Source of the DNA: Neobacillus sp. SuZ13
Lineage (GTDB): Bacteria > Bacillota > Bacilli > Bacillales > Cytobacillaceae
Length of the DNA: 64,000 nt
NCBI RefSeq assembly: GCF_030123365.1
Contig: NZ_CP126107.1
Span: forward strand, 5,879,501 to 5,943,500
Direction: 5' to 3'
In this document: positions 9,303-17,258 of the stretch, piece after piece
Layout of the letters: each line of letters begins with the position of its first letter
How positions within the stretch are numbered: the first letter of the stretch is position 1
The notes under the pieces: model-generated
What the model saw: only the letters and a program-made list of their open reading frames with translations
Databases searched by the model: none
What the model was told of the DNA's origin: nothing
Program-made: the position numbers and the translations under genes

Positions 9303-9440
9303 TAATTATTTTTCTCACATATGGCGAACCATTTTATCTGCAAGGACATTAATTTACGAACAAAAATTAAATTTTTATAGATAATATTCGTGTTTTAGTC
9401 GATGTCTTTTCTATTCTATTTAAATTTACCAGCTTATTAT

Positions 9441-9470
9441 GGTGCCTGACACCCAATTGTGAGGCACCAC
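9441..9470. repeat. GGTGCCTGACACC-family hairpin after ywlG
   Basis: The 13-mer GGTGCCTGACACC (9441-9453) is followed by an inverted partial copy, giving arms GGTGCCT/AGGCACC with a 15-nt loop. It ends 7 nt from the ywlG stop codon and has no U-run. It is one of the dispersed 13-mer family in this window. Confidence 0.75.
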
Positions 9471-9476
9471 AAAAAT

Positions 9477-10043
9477 TTATGTACAGCTTAAATTGTCGGC
9501 TTCGCGCTCATAGACAGCCCGCGCCCCGCCAATCAGTTTCGGACGTACTTTAGCAAGTGTTACATGTGCCTGGCCGATCTTTTTTTGCGTCACGCGGACA
9601 GGAACGGCAACATGTTTTAGGTGCATGCCAATCAAGGTATTGCCAATGTCGATTCCGGCATCCGCCTTTACAAACTCCACCACGACTGCATCCTCCAGCG
9701 CCCCAAAGGCATAGGTTGCCATTGCCCCGCCTGCTTTTCGGACAGGGACAACCGAAACCTCATCAAAGCGCTTTGCTTCTGCCACCGCACGTTCGACGAC
9801 CAAGGCTCGATTTAAATGCTCACAGCATTGGAACGCCAGATCAATACCTGTGTCCGCTTGAAGCTTTTTTAGGCTTCGAAAAATTATTTCAGCTACTTCG
9901 ACTGTCCCAGAAGTTCCGATTCGCTCCCCGATCACTTCACTGGTGCTGCAGCCAACCACGAGCAGCTGTCCCGGTTTCAAATCTGCCTGTTCTTTGAATT
10001 CTGTTAAAATTGCTTCCAGCTCTTTTTCACATTCTTGGATCAT
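9477..10043 (-). CDS. ywlG: UPF0340 / TIGR01440-family protein YwlG
   Basis: A 188-residue cytoplasmic protein of unknown function, conserved across Firmicutes. The family marks are VVGCSTSEVIGERIGTSGT near residues 29-47 and AFQCCEHLNRALVVER near 69-84. The paired cysteines are conserved in the family as far as I recall. It lies between glyA and rpiB, the standard Bacillus order, and is probably co-transcribed with rpiB (51 bp gap). Confidence 0.85.
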   Translation of the reverse strand: MIQECEKELEAILTEFKEQADLKPGQLLVVGCSTSEVIGERIGTSGTVEVAEIIFRSLKKLQADTGIDLAFQCCEHLNRALVVERAVAEAKRFDEVSVVPVRKAGGAMATYAFGALEDAVVVEFVKADAGIDIGNTLIGMHLKHVAVPVRVTQKKIGQAHVTLAKVRPKLIGGARAVYEREADNLSCT

Positions 10044-10094
10044 ACGCCTTCCCTCCCCTAACAGATTTCGCGTTCGACTCCAAATCTTGATGAA

Positions 10095-10541
10095 TTAAAG
10101 GTGCTTATCCTCGTATTCGCCAATTTTCCCAACCCTGCCTGCATGGCGGCCGCCTTCGAATTCACCTGTTAGCCAGACTTGGGCAATATCACGGGCTAAG
10201 CCAGGGCCAATGACGCGTTCGCCCATTGCTAAAATATTGGAATCATTATGGGCGCGTGTTGCTTTGGCACTGAATGTATCATGAACCAGTGCACAGCGAA
10301 TCCCTTTCACCTTGTTAGCCGCAATGCTCATGCCAATGCCCGTCCCACAAATCAGGATGCCGCGGTCAAATTCACCCTTCGCCACTTTTTCAGCAACAGG
10401 CAGTGCGTAATCTGGATAATCGACAGATGTTTCGCACTCACAGCCAAAATCTTGATATTCAATGCCAAGCTCTACGAGTAGGTTGGCGATTTCTTTGCGA
10501 AGATTAACCCCGCCATGGTCTGATGCTAAAGCTACTTTCAT
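10095..10541 (-). CDS. rpiB: Ribose-5-phosphate isomerase B
   Basis: Interconverts ribulose-5-phosphate and ribose-5-phosphate in the pentose phosphate pathway. The 148 residues contain the N-terminal ASDHGG loop and the active-site cysteine with anion loop CGTGIGMSIAANK, plus a C-terminal arginine helix (GRHAGRVGKI). It corresponds to B. subtilis YwlF and lies between ywlG and ywlE. Confidence 0.93.
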   Translation of the reverse strand: MKVALASDHGGVNLRKEIANLLVELGIEYQDFGCECETSVDYPDYALPVAEKVAKGEFDRGILICGTGIGMSIAANKVKGIRCALVHDTFSAKATRAHNDSNILAMGERVIGPGLARDIAQVWLTGEFEGGRHAGRVGKIGEYEDKHL

Positions 10542-10667
10542 GAAAAAATCCCTCCTGTTTTCATTTTGATTTATGTATGTCCCAGCGCAGCACCCGCAAC
10601 AATCGGACGCTTCCGCTCTCCTGATTTATTTTGACATACCCTCGCCGAAATAGAAAGTTCCTGCTCA

Positions 10668-10699
10668 AAAATAAAAGCCCTCTTCTAAAGAAAGAGAGC
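10668..10699 (-). terminator. Terminator of ywlE
   Basis: An imperfect stem pairs GCcCTCTT with AAGAGaGC across a short loop, 14 nt after the ywlE stop, with an A-rich left flank giving a U-rich tail on the minus strand. Confidence 0.65.
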
Positions 10700-10712
10700 A
10701 TTCCAGCAAGTA

Positions 10713-11150
10713 TTACTTTAGTTTTCCAATCGCCTTGTCAATTAATTCATCTAGTTCACGAAAGGTTTGTTCATACATCGCCAGGGATCCGCCATAAGGA
10801 TCGACCACATCAGGATTAAAGCTTTCACCGCTGTATTCCTTTAAAGTAAAGACCTTAGTACCCACTTGCGGGTATTGCTGGAGAATCGCCATCTTGTGTG
10901 AGGATGTCATGGTGAGGATGAGGTCGGCCCAATCGATTTCGTCACGGGTTAACAAGCTGGAACGGTGTTTATGCGCGATTCCATTGTCCTCGAGCACCTT
11001 TTTCGCATGTGCGGATGCCTCATTACCGTTCGCTGCATAGATTCCAGCTGATCTCACTTCGATCTCATCCATTTGTTTATTTTTCAAAATTGCTTCAGCC
11101 ATCGGACTTCTGCACGTATTTCCTGTGCATACAAATAAAATGCGCTGCAA
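10713..11150 (-). CDS. ywlE: Protein arginine phosphatase YwlE
   Basis: Low-molecular-weight phosphatase fold that removes phosphate from phospho-arginine on proteins, counteracting the McsB kinase in stress and sporulation control. The catalytic loop CTGNTCRS has Cys7 and Thr11; a threonine at that position is what separates arginine from tyrosine phosphatases in YwlE studies. The general acid is the Asp of DPYGGS. Length (145) and position between rpiB and mntP match B. subtilis. Confidence 0.92.
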   Translation of the reverse strand: MQRILFVCTGNTCRSPMAEAILKNKQMDEIEVRSAGIYAANGNEASAHAKKVLEDNGIAHKHRSSLLTRDEIDWADLILTMTSSHKMAILQQYPQVGTKVFTLKEYSGESFNPDVVDPYGGSLAMYEQTFRELDELIDKAIGKLK

Positions 11151-11219
11151 TGTGTTTCCTCCTCCTTGAAAGATTCTTATGTAAATAATTTTACCATAGG
11201 AAGGCCGAGGATTTCTTCC

Positions 11220-11777
11220 TTACAAGAATGGGGCGAGCAGCTTTATTCCAAACGCAAGGAGAATCGCGCCGCCAATTGCTTCACTATATGCTCCTACCCA
11301 GCCCTGCATCTTTCGGCCGAGCAGTAATCCTAACCACGTTTGCACGGTTGCCATGATACCAAAACAGATAATCACCATGATTGTTTTCGCACCATAAATG
11401 CCTAAAGTAAGTCCAACAGAAAAACTATCCAGGCTTACGCTCAAGGCAAAAATTAACAAGCCAAAGCCAACTGGGGAAATGACCTTCTCCTCCCCCTTTT
11501 TAAGGGTCGACCAGACCATTTGTATACCGAGCAAAATCAGCAGAAAACCGCCGATAAAAGTCGCAAACGCACCAAATTTCTCTGATAAAAATTTTCCCGC
11601 CAATAAACCCAAAAGCGGCATCCAGACGTGGAATAGGCCGATCGTTATCCCGATATTGAATATTTTCTTAAGCCGAAGTTTGTACATTCCCATGCCAAGC
11701 CCGACTGAAAATGCATCCATCCCTAGCGCAAACGCCATTAACATCAAAGTTATTAATTCACTAATCATTTCAGACAT
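11220..11777 (-). CDS. mntP: Manganese efflux pump MntP
   Basis: Six-helix membrane exporter of Mn2+. It has the two repeated halves expected of the family, each with an Asp motif in a membrane helix: ALGMDAFSVGLGMG (about 17-30) and SVSLDSFSVGLTLG (about 113-126). At 185 residues the length is normal. A GGGGGCGGAG ribosome site precedes the ATG. It is the B. subtilis YwlD counterpart. I saw no convincing yybP-ykoY riboswitch in the short upstream gap. Confidence 0.92.
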   Translation of the reverse strand: MSEMISELITLMLMAFALGMDAFSVGLGMGMYKLRLKKIFNIGITIGLFHVWMPLLGLLAGKFLSEKFGAFATFIGGFLLILLGIQMVWSTLKKGEEKVISPVGFGLLIFALSVSLDSFSVGLTLGIYGAKTIMVIICFGIMATVQTWLGLLLGRKMQGWVGAYSEAIGGAILLAFGIKLLAPFL

Positions 11778-11931
11778 TCGGACTCCGCCCCCTTGGACTA
11801 ACTAACCTAAGCATATGCACGTCCAAACTATTTTAGAAGTCATATTGGAGACTAGAATCGACCTCACTTACATCTATTATACCGCTTATCCCACCCTTCT
11901 AATTCCAAAATTTGTAACGAAAATGACTATT

Positions 11932-11944
11932 GGTGCCTGACACC
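11932..11944. repeat. GGTGCCTGACACC 13-mer beyond the ywlC terminator
   Basis: An exact copy of the 13-mer lying 3 nt beyond the A-run of the ywlC terminator. Confidence 0.75.
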
Positions 11945-11946
11945 AC

Positions 11947-11991
11947 AAAAAAACCACCAGCCCCCCTTTTTTATAGGGAGAACCTGGTGGC
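11947..11991 (-). terminator. Rho-independent terminator of ywlC
   Basis: The stem CCACCAG/CTGGTGG (11954-11960 and 11984-11990), with an inner partial stem, is followed on the minus strand by seven U, directly after the ywlC stop. Confidence 0.85.
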
Positions 11992-11996
11992 TACGG

Positions 11997-13040
11997 CTAT
12001 TCTATAATTAATTTATTTCCCGCTGCCTTCTGAAGGCGGTTCATGATGGCATGTCCGACACCTGTGTTCGGAAAGACCTCACTATAAATGACATCGACCT
12101 TCTCTAGATTAAATCTTCGTAACGTATCATAAAGCGCAGCTGCCACTGTCTCCAGCTCAGCCCGTTTCCCGCACGTAAGCACCACATCAGCCTCGAACAA
12201 CCGGGCATTTTCTTCCGTTGTCAACACTCCGACCCGCAACCCTTCCTGCCGCTTTTCTTCTACTAATCCTTGAAGAAATTTCGCGGTGCCTGACACCATA
12301 AAAAGCGGGGCATTTGGGGCGTAATGGCGATATTTCATGCCTGGTGCTTTTGGCCGCGCCGCTTCATCGGTTAACGCTGCATCAACATGAACTTCCCCAA
12401 CAACGGATTCGAGCTGCTCCTTTGTTACCCCGCCCGGCCGTAAAATCACCGGTATCGCCTCCGTGCAATCGACCACCGTTGATTCCACACCAATTCCAGT
12501 GGCGCCGCCGTCAATCACACCCGCTATTTTTCCATTTAAGTCGTCCAAAACATGATCGGCAGTTGTTGGACTCGGTTTGCCCGAACTGTTCGCACTCGGT
12601 GCCGCAATCGGCAATCCACAACTTTTCAACAATGCCAGCGCAACAGGGTGGTCCGGCATCCTGACCGCAACCGTCGCTAAGCCTGCTGTTGCAGTTTCTG
12701 AGAGAACACCTTCTATCCTTTTAAAAATAATCGTCAACGGCCCTGGCCAAAAAGCTTCTATTAATCGTTCCGCTTTCTCCGGAACTTCAGCCACAAATGC
12801 CTTCAACTGATTTTTATCCGCAATGTGGATAATCAGTGGATTATCACTTGGTCTGCCTTTCGCGGCAAAAATCTTTTCCACCGCCGCATCACTTTTCGCA
12901 TTCCCGCCCAGGCCATAAACTGTCTCCGTCGGCAAGGCAACCACTTCGTTATCCCGTAAAAAATTTGCTGCATCCACAACTTGTGGATTATTTTCAAGAT
13001 TATCCACATACTTATCCACTTTCCAGACTTTCGTGTTCAT
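11997..13040 (-). CDS. ywlC: L-threonylcarbamoyladenylate synthase (Sua5/YwlC)
   Basis: Makes threonylcarbamoyl-AMP from threonine, bicarbonate and ATP for the tRNA t6A37 modification. The N-terminal YrdC domain (about 15-200) has PTETVYGLGGNAKSD and the KGRPSDNPL loop. The C-terminal Sua5 domain follows RPGGVTKEQLE. Length (347) is typical. Residues 248-252 read MVSGT and are encoded by an exact copy of the dispersed 13-mer. The ribosome site overlaps one DnaA box, so DnaA occupancy could affect expression. B. subtilis symbol used; also called sua5/tsaC. Confidence 0.94.
   Translation of the reverse strand: MNTKVWKVDKYVDNLENNPQVVDAANFLRDNEVVALPTETVYGLGGNAKSDAAVEKIFAAKGRPSDNPLIIHIADKNQLKAFVAEVPEKAERLIEAFWPGPLTIIFKRIEGVLSETATAGLATVAVRMPDHPVALALLKSCGLPIAAPSANSSGKPSPTTADHVLDDLNGKIAGVIDGGATGIGVESTVVDCTEAIPVILRPGGVTKEQLESVVGEVHVDAALTDEAARPKAPGMKYRHYAPNAPLFMVSGTAKFLQGLVEEKRQEGLRVGVLTTEENARLFEADVVLTCGKRAELETVAAALYDTLRRFNLEKVDVIYSEVFPNTGVGHAIMNRLQKAAGNKLIIE
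12285..12297 (-). repeat. GGTGTCAGGCACC 13-mer inside ywlC
   Basis: Exact 13-mer within the reading frame, translated as VSGT after a Met. The reading phase is the same as in the two prmC copies. Confidence 0.8.
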
Positions 13041-13261
13041 AGTTATCCACCTTTATCTCAAACGAGTCTACTAGCGAAATTTGGCGAATTTAGTCACCTA
13101 GACTCATATTTTTCACTTAATACGTTTGAAAGTATAAAAGAAGGTGTGCATAAATACAAGTCTTATCCACAAATTGTGCACAACTTCCGTGAAAAAGTGG
13201 ATAACTTTGTGGATATATCCACAATTATAATGAAAATTTTAAAAATAGTGAGTTATCCACA
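12982..13261. promoter_or_regulatory. DnaA-box cluster at ywlC
   Basis: Nine 9-mers match TTATCCACA with at most one mismatch. Three are perfect (13000-13008, 13163-13171, 13253-13261). Six have one mismatch (12982-12990, 13012-13020, 13043-13051, 13196-13204, 13208-13216, 13215-13223). The last two form a perfect 16-bp palindrome. They span the 5' end of ywlC, the gap and the 3' end of ywlB. From memory, DnaA ChIP work in B. subtilis lists a stable DnaA-bound cluster at ywlC, so this looks conserved. Confidence 0.85.
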
Positions 13262-13671
13262 TTTAAAACGTGTCGAATATGTTCTGACTGATAAAATTCG
13301 CTAGGTAATTCTTCCCGGCGGGCTCTCTGAAAGCCCATTAACTCAAAAAACGGTAAGGCTACGCTCTTATTAGTTGCCAAAAATAAACCTTTCATCCCTT
13401 TTTCTTTCGCCAATTGCACCATTTGATCAAAGAGGACGAAGATTTCCTTTTCAGCTTGTCCAGGTGACACCACGAGGGAACGCAACAAACCAAATTCCGT
13501 GAACGCCTCCATCCCCAGCGACCCCTTTAATGTCCCGCTTTCATCTTCTAACAACAAAAAATAGTCAATCGAGTCATCATTTATTCCATCCGTCCCCAGG
13601 TTCGCTCGCGATAAAAACGCTCGTAAATTGTCCAAGTCTTCTTTTTTAGCCCTGCGAATCAATGCCTGCAT
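13225..13671 (-). CDS. ywlB: GNAT-family N-acetyltransferase YwlB
   Basis: Putative acetyl-CoA-dependent N-acetyltransferase of unknown substrate, 148 residues from the ATG at 13671-13669. A GAGGTG site precedes this ATG by 9 nt; a GTG four codons earlier overlaps that site. The fold is recognisable from the beta-4 segment SLVVSPGQ, the cofactor helix following it and the C-terminal PFFELMGFQRARREELP, where ELMGF is the usual GNAT signature. Two DnaA boxes lie at its 3' end or just beyond. It sits between spoIIR and ywlC as in B. subtilis. Confidence 0.82.
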   Translation of the reverse strand: MQALIRRAKKEDLDNLRAFLSRANLGTDGINDDSIDYFLLLEDESGTLKGSLGMEAFTEFGLLRSLVVSPGQAEKEIFVLFDQMVQLAKEKGMKGLFLATNKSVALPFFELMGFQRARREELPSEFYQSEHIRHVLNVDNSLFLKFSL

Positions 13672-13786
13672 CCTATCATCCACCTCTTTTTCAGATTCTA
13701 CTCTATGAATATGGATGAAATAGAAAAAATAGAACCGCTAGATTCAGGAATCTAGTAAAATTTATTCACAGTATACACACGACCGC

Positions 13787-13815
13787 AAAAAACCAGCCCC
13801 ACGAATGGAACTGGT
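13787..13815 (-). terminator. Terminator of spoIIR
   Basis: ACCAG/CTGGT arms with an inner CC/GG pair, immediately after the stop codon, with an A-run at 13787-13792 giving the U-tail. Confidence 0.75.
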
Positions 13816-14799
13816 CTAGTTAAACATCTTCTCCCACATCTCTACCACAAAAAACTTCACTTCTACCGGCTTTTCATCTTCGGAAGTATACACAGGTGCT
13901 TCCTTCTTAGCCACTTCCACTGACACTTCCTCAATCATTATCTCATTGAACACAGGTCTCTCTTTTTCAATCAGCCTCTCTGGCTTCTTCACTTCTTGCT
14001 CTTTTTTCTCAACAACTTTTTCTTTCTTCGCTGCCACTGGCTCGTGCTTCACAGCTTCTGTTTCTTCCTTCACCGCTACTTTTTCATGCTTCTCAGTTGC
14101 TTTTTCTTCCTTTACCACGATTTCCTCGTTGACCCTAGCCACTTTTCTCTTAGACTCAGCCTTACCCTCTTTTTCTTCATCCTTCACCGTCTCAGACTCT
14201 TCTTTTCCCTTTTTCACCTTTGCCTGCGGCTTTTCTGGACTTACTGTTTTTGCTTTGGCCTTCTTCTCTTCAAACCCATCACTTACAGCCACACCATTTG
14301 AAAAGTCAAGGAAGCATAATGGCGGATAAAGCACACACCACCAGTTCGCCCCTTCACCTGAACCTAAAGTAATCAAAATTGCTTGATATTCTCCTGCTGG
14401 ATATAAAAATTGACCATATAATTTCGTTGGAAACTGAACTTTGCCAAATTCAACCTTCACGGATTGTGTCGACCCTTGGTCACGAACCACTTTTTCCGAA
14501 ATCTCTTGAATCTCAGGAAGCTTCGCATTGATGATCTTTCTTGCCTCTTCCATCGAAGTTAAATCCTGTACCCACAGTGTAATCTGCGCATTGACCGCAT
14601 CGCGCACCTTCCGTTTAATCGCTTGATCCTTTTCAAAATCACTATTAGCAAGAATCCTGAGCCGAATCGCTTCCCCAGGAATCACAATCGATTCCTTCTG
14701 TGCTGCTTCCGTCTTCGGCATATATAAATTCAACATCGTCCCTAATGATAAAACGATAAGATATCCCCAAACAATCATTTTACTCTTCAATTCTAGCAC
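13816..14799 (-). CDS. spoIIR: Stage II sporulation protein R with a long Lys/Glu-rich insertion
   Basis: Secreted signal made in the forespore that activates the SpoIIGA protease and so pro-sigma-E in the mother cell. An N-terminal signal/anchor helix (about 8-27) is followed by the conserved core RLRILANSDFEKDQAIKRKV and NWWCVLYPPLCFLDFSNG. Between about residue 176 and 306 lies a low-complexity KE-rich tract that B. subtilis SpoIIR (about 224 residues) lacks. The C-terminal EVKFFVVEMWEKMFN is conserved again, so this is an insertion, not an extension. The start is uncertain: GTG at 14799, TTG at residue 4 or ATG at residue 8. Confidence 0.9.
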   Translation of the reverse strand: MLELKSKMIVWGYLIVLSLGTMLNLYMPKTEAAQKESIVIPGEAIRLRILANSDFEKDQAIKRKVRDAVNAQITLWVQDLTSMEEARKIINAKLPEIQEISEKVVRDQGSTQSVKVEFGKVQFPTKLYGQFLYPAGEYQAILITLGSGEGANWWCVLYPPLCFLDFSNGVAVSDGFEEKKAKAKTVSPEKPQAKVKKGKEESETVKDEEKEGKAESKRKVARVNEEIVVKEEKATEKHEKVAVKEETEAVKHEPVAAKKEKVVEKKEQEVKKPERLIEKERPVFNEIMIEEVSVEVAKKEAPVYTSEDEKPVEVKFFVVEMWEKMFN

Positions 14800-14900
14800 C
14801 GTCCCTTCGATATCTTCATTTTGGACAAAATGCCAGAATCTTAAACTATTAAATTTTGATATATTTCAGAGATTCATGATGGCAATTCGTGGCGACCTTT

Positions 14901-14934
14901 AAAAAAAGGCCTCGGAGACTAATCTCCGAAGCCT
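14901..14934 (-). terminator. Terminator overlapping the prmC stop codon
   Basis: Stem of about 11 bp (14908-14918 with 14923-14933), followed on the minus strand by seven U. The prmC stop codon (14921-14919) lies at the loop, so the stem also encodes the last residues. Confidence 0.88.
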
Positions 14935-15833
14935 ATTTCAGCAAACACCATCCGGTCCCTGCCATTTATATCATTCACAATCTCTACCTTCGCACTAGCA
15001 AAAGTCTTTTGCAAAAGCTCCGCTACCGCTTCACCCTGACCAGCCCCAATCTCGAAACCAACCAGCGCGCGCGTCTCTAACACCTGCGGCAGCTCGACCA
15101 TAAAGCGGCGGTAAAAATCCAAGCCGTCCGTCCCCGCAAACAACGCCCGGTGCGGCTCATGCTCCGTCACAACCTCCGACATCGTCGTGATATCACCGAG
15201 CGGAATATAAGGCGGATTCGAGAGAATCACATCAAACCGAGCCCCGCTCTCCAAAAACGGCCCCAGCAAATCCCCCTGCAAAAACTCCACCTCAGCCCCA
15301 AGCCGTACCGCATTCTCCCGAGCCACAGACAAAGACGCCTCCGCAATATCGGTGCCTGACACCATTAACACTGGCTGAACAGGACTATCGGTGCCTGACA
15401 CCATCCTAAGCTCCGCTTCTTCCAGTTTCATGGTGATGGCGATTGCGCCGCTGCCGGTTCCGATATCTGATAGTTTGATGACTTGTTTCGTGCCGCCAAA
15501 CAGCTGCTTGATCCGTTGGAGCGCGCCGTAGACGAGTTCTTCCGTTTCCGGTCTCGGAATCAGCACCTCTTCATTGACAAGAAACGGCCGCCCATAAAAC
15601 TCCTCCGTCCCGATGATATACTGAACCGGAACACCTTTCACATGGTCAAAAACCGCTTTTTCAAAGTCCTCCCACACACCCGGAGCTAACTCATCGTGCA
15701 TATTCGCAAACAACTGCGCCCGGCTCATCCCAGTGAAATGGCGCAGCAAAAGCTCACCCGCATTCGCATCACGATTGGCTGGACCTAAAAAAGAAGAAGC
15801 CCATTGAAGAGCTTCGAATACTTTTTTACTCAT
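14919..15833 (-). CDS. prmC: Peptide chain release factor N5-glutamine methyltransferase
   Basis: Methylates the GGQ glutamine of release factors RF1/RF2, using SAM. I start at the ATG 15833-15831, overlapping the prfA stop by 8 nt (304 residues); the longer frame runs into prfA. SAM motif I is DIGTGSGAIA (123-132) and the catalytic NPPY is at 206-209. Residues 144-162 contain MVSGTD twice, 13 codons apart, each encoded by the dispersed 13-mer. This adds about 16 residues beside the SAM-binding aspartate compared with B. subtilis PrmC (about 288). It is probably still functional since the frame and all motifs are intact. Confidence 0.93.
   Translation of the reverse strand: MSKKVFEALQWASSFLGPANRDANAGELLLRHFTGMSRAQLFANMHDELAPGVWEDFEKAVFDHVKGVPVQYIIGTEEFYGRPFLVNEEVLIPRPETEELVYGALQRIKQLFGGTKQVIKLSDIGTGSGAIAITMKLEEAELRMVSGTDSPVQPVLMVSGTDIAEASLSVARENAVRLGAEVEFLQGDLLGPFLESGARFDVILSNPPYIPLGDITTMSEVVTEHEPHRALFAGTDGLDFYRRFMVELPQVLETRALVGFEIGAGQGEAVAELLQKTFASAKVEIVNDINGRDRMVFAEIGFGD
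15351..15402 (-). repeat. Two 13-mer copies, 39 nt apart, inside prmC
   Basis: Exact 13-mers at 15351-15363 and 15390-15402 in one orientation. The 39-nt interval is 13 codons, so the frame is kept and the product reads MVSGTD twice. Confidence 0.85.
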
Positions 15834-16899
15834 TTGAGGAATCTTCCAGCCTGCGCGCTTGATCATCCATAATCAGCGCATCGATGATATCATCGAGCTT
15901 GCCTTCCAAAATTTGATCAAGCTTTTGAATCGTTAAGCCAATGCGGTGGTCCGTCACCCGGTTTTGCGGGAAGTTGTACGTACGAATCCGCTCTGAACGG
16001 TCCCCTGTACCAACTGCCGATTTACGGACAGAATCATACTCTGCCTGCGCTTCTTGCTGGTACTTATCATAAATGCGGGCACGTAAAACCTTCATCGCTT
16101 TATCTTTGTTCTTATGTTGCGATTTCTCATCCTGGATCGAAACAACAATCCCCGTCGGAATATGTGTTAAACGAACTGCTGACATCGTCGTGTTAACGGA
16201 CTGACCGCCGGCACCGCTCGATGCGAACGCATCAAAACGAATATCTTTATCGTTAATTTCCACATCTACTTCTTCTGCTTCCGGCAAACACACCACTGTC
16301 GCCGTTGACGTATGAATCCGGCCGCTTGATTCCGTCTCTGGAACACGCTGCACACGGTGTGCGCCGTTTTCAAACTTCAATTTCGAATAAGCACCCTGAC
16401 CATTAATCATAAAGCTAATTTCCTTGTAGCCGCCAAGGCCAGTCGGGCTTGCATCAAGAACATCAATTTTCCAGCCTTGCGCTTCCGCAAAACGGCTGTA
16501 CATGCGATATAAATTCCCTGCAAACAAAGCCGCTTCGTCTCCGCCCGCCGCGCCGCGGATTTCAAAGATAACGTTTTTGTCATCGTTCGGATCCTTCGGA
16601 ATCAACAAGATCTTCATCTTCGCTTCTAATTCCACGATCTGCGCTTCCAGTTCGTTAACTTCTTCCTTCACCATTTCACGCATCTCAGCATCCAGCTTTT
16701 CATCCAACATCGCTTTCGCATCCTGAAGCTGCGCACGCGCCTCTTTATATTCACGATATGTTTGTACTGTTTCTTGTATATCAGATTGTTCTTTTGAATA
16801 ATCACGTAGTTTTTTTGAATCATTAATGATTTCTGGATCGCTCAAAAGTTCATTCAACTTATCATAGCGATCTTCCACCGATTGAAGACGATCAAACAC
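15826..16899 (-). CDS. prfA: Peptide chain release factor 1
   Basis: Recognises UAA and UAG stop codons on the ribosome and triggers release. The 357 residues include the codon-reading PET motif (RVPETESSGRIHTSTATV; class PxT) and the catalytic GGQ in SSGAGGQSVNTT, the substrate of PrmC encoded next. The N-terminal coiled helices and GAAGGDEAALFAGNLYRMY are typical. Translationally coupled to prmC by overlap. Confidence 0.97.
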   Translation of the reverse strand: MFDRLQSVEDRYDKLNELLSDPEIINDSKKLRDYSKEQSDIQETVQTYREYKEARAQLQDAKAMLDEKLDAEMREMVKEEVNELEAQIVELEAKMKILLIPKDPNDDKNVIFEIRGAAGGDEAALFAGNLYRMYSRFAEAQGWKIDVLDASPTGLGGYKEISFMINGQGAYSKLKFENGAHRVQRVPETESSGRIHTSTATVVCLPEAEEVDVEINDKDIRFDAFASSGAGGQSVNTTMSAVRLTHIPTGIVVSIQDEKSQHKNKDKAMKVLRARIYDKYQQEAQAEYDSVRKSAVGTGDRSERIRTYNFPQNRVTDHRIGLTIQKLDQILEGKLDDIIDALIMDDQARRLEDSSNE

Positions 16900-17010
16900 A
16901 GTCTATTCACCTCAATTTTTTGTCCATAACATTCTAATTATAGTATAGGTGAAAACAACCGTCAAAACCAAATTCTAGGGGGGATTTTTTTCGCAAGAGA
17001 TTTTTTCATT

Positions 17011-17199
17011 TTAGGCTGTGTTAAACTAGTCTGTTGATTTCCGTTCCAGGCACAAGCGGTTCGCGGGCGTGCCGGGGAGCCTCCTCGTCGCTTTGCTCCT
17101 GCGGGGTCTCCCCTGACCCGTACTCCCGCAGGAGTCTTCGTGCCTGGAACGAAGGTCAACAAAGTGCCAAAATCAACATTAACCTTTAACAAAGCCTAA
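17011..17199. repeat. MITE-like repeat, copy 1 (189 bp)
   Basis: Bounded by terminal inverted repeats TTAGGCTGTGTTAAA (17011-17025) and TTTAACAAAGCCTAA (17185-17199), one mismatch. Inside is a second long pair of arms, CCAGGCAC/GTGCCTGG, around a GC-rich core (GGGGAGCCTCCTCG and GGGGTCTCCCCTG). It has no coding capacity beyond an incidental open frame. Copy 2 is at 23089-23283. It lies between the MFS gene and prfA. Confidence 0.85.
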
Positions 17200-17203
17200 T
17201 TTT

Positions 17204-17240
17204 AAAAAAAAGGCTGGCTTACCGTCACGATAAGCCAACC
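17204..17240 (-). terminator. Terminator of the MFS gene
   Basis: Nearly perfect 10-bp stem (17212-17221 with 17230-17239), preceded on the plus strand by eight A, giving a U-tail on the minus strand, 19 nt after the stop. Confidence 0.85.
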
Positions 17241-17258
17241 AGTTTAATTAAAATTTAT

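Noticed and set aside
9193..9476. Riboswitch or T-box upstream of glyA
   Set aside because: No specifier hairpin, T-box sequence, or glycine aptamer-like core was seen; only weak PurBox-like sites.
13946..14329. Plus-strand Ser/Phe-rich frames opposite spoIIR
   Set aside because: Antisense shadows of the Lys/Glu-rich insertion.
16962..17192. Small coding frames inside the MITE-like repeats
   Set aside because: They follow the GC-rich repeat core, differ between copies and have no ribosome site or family resemblance.
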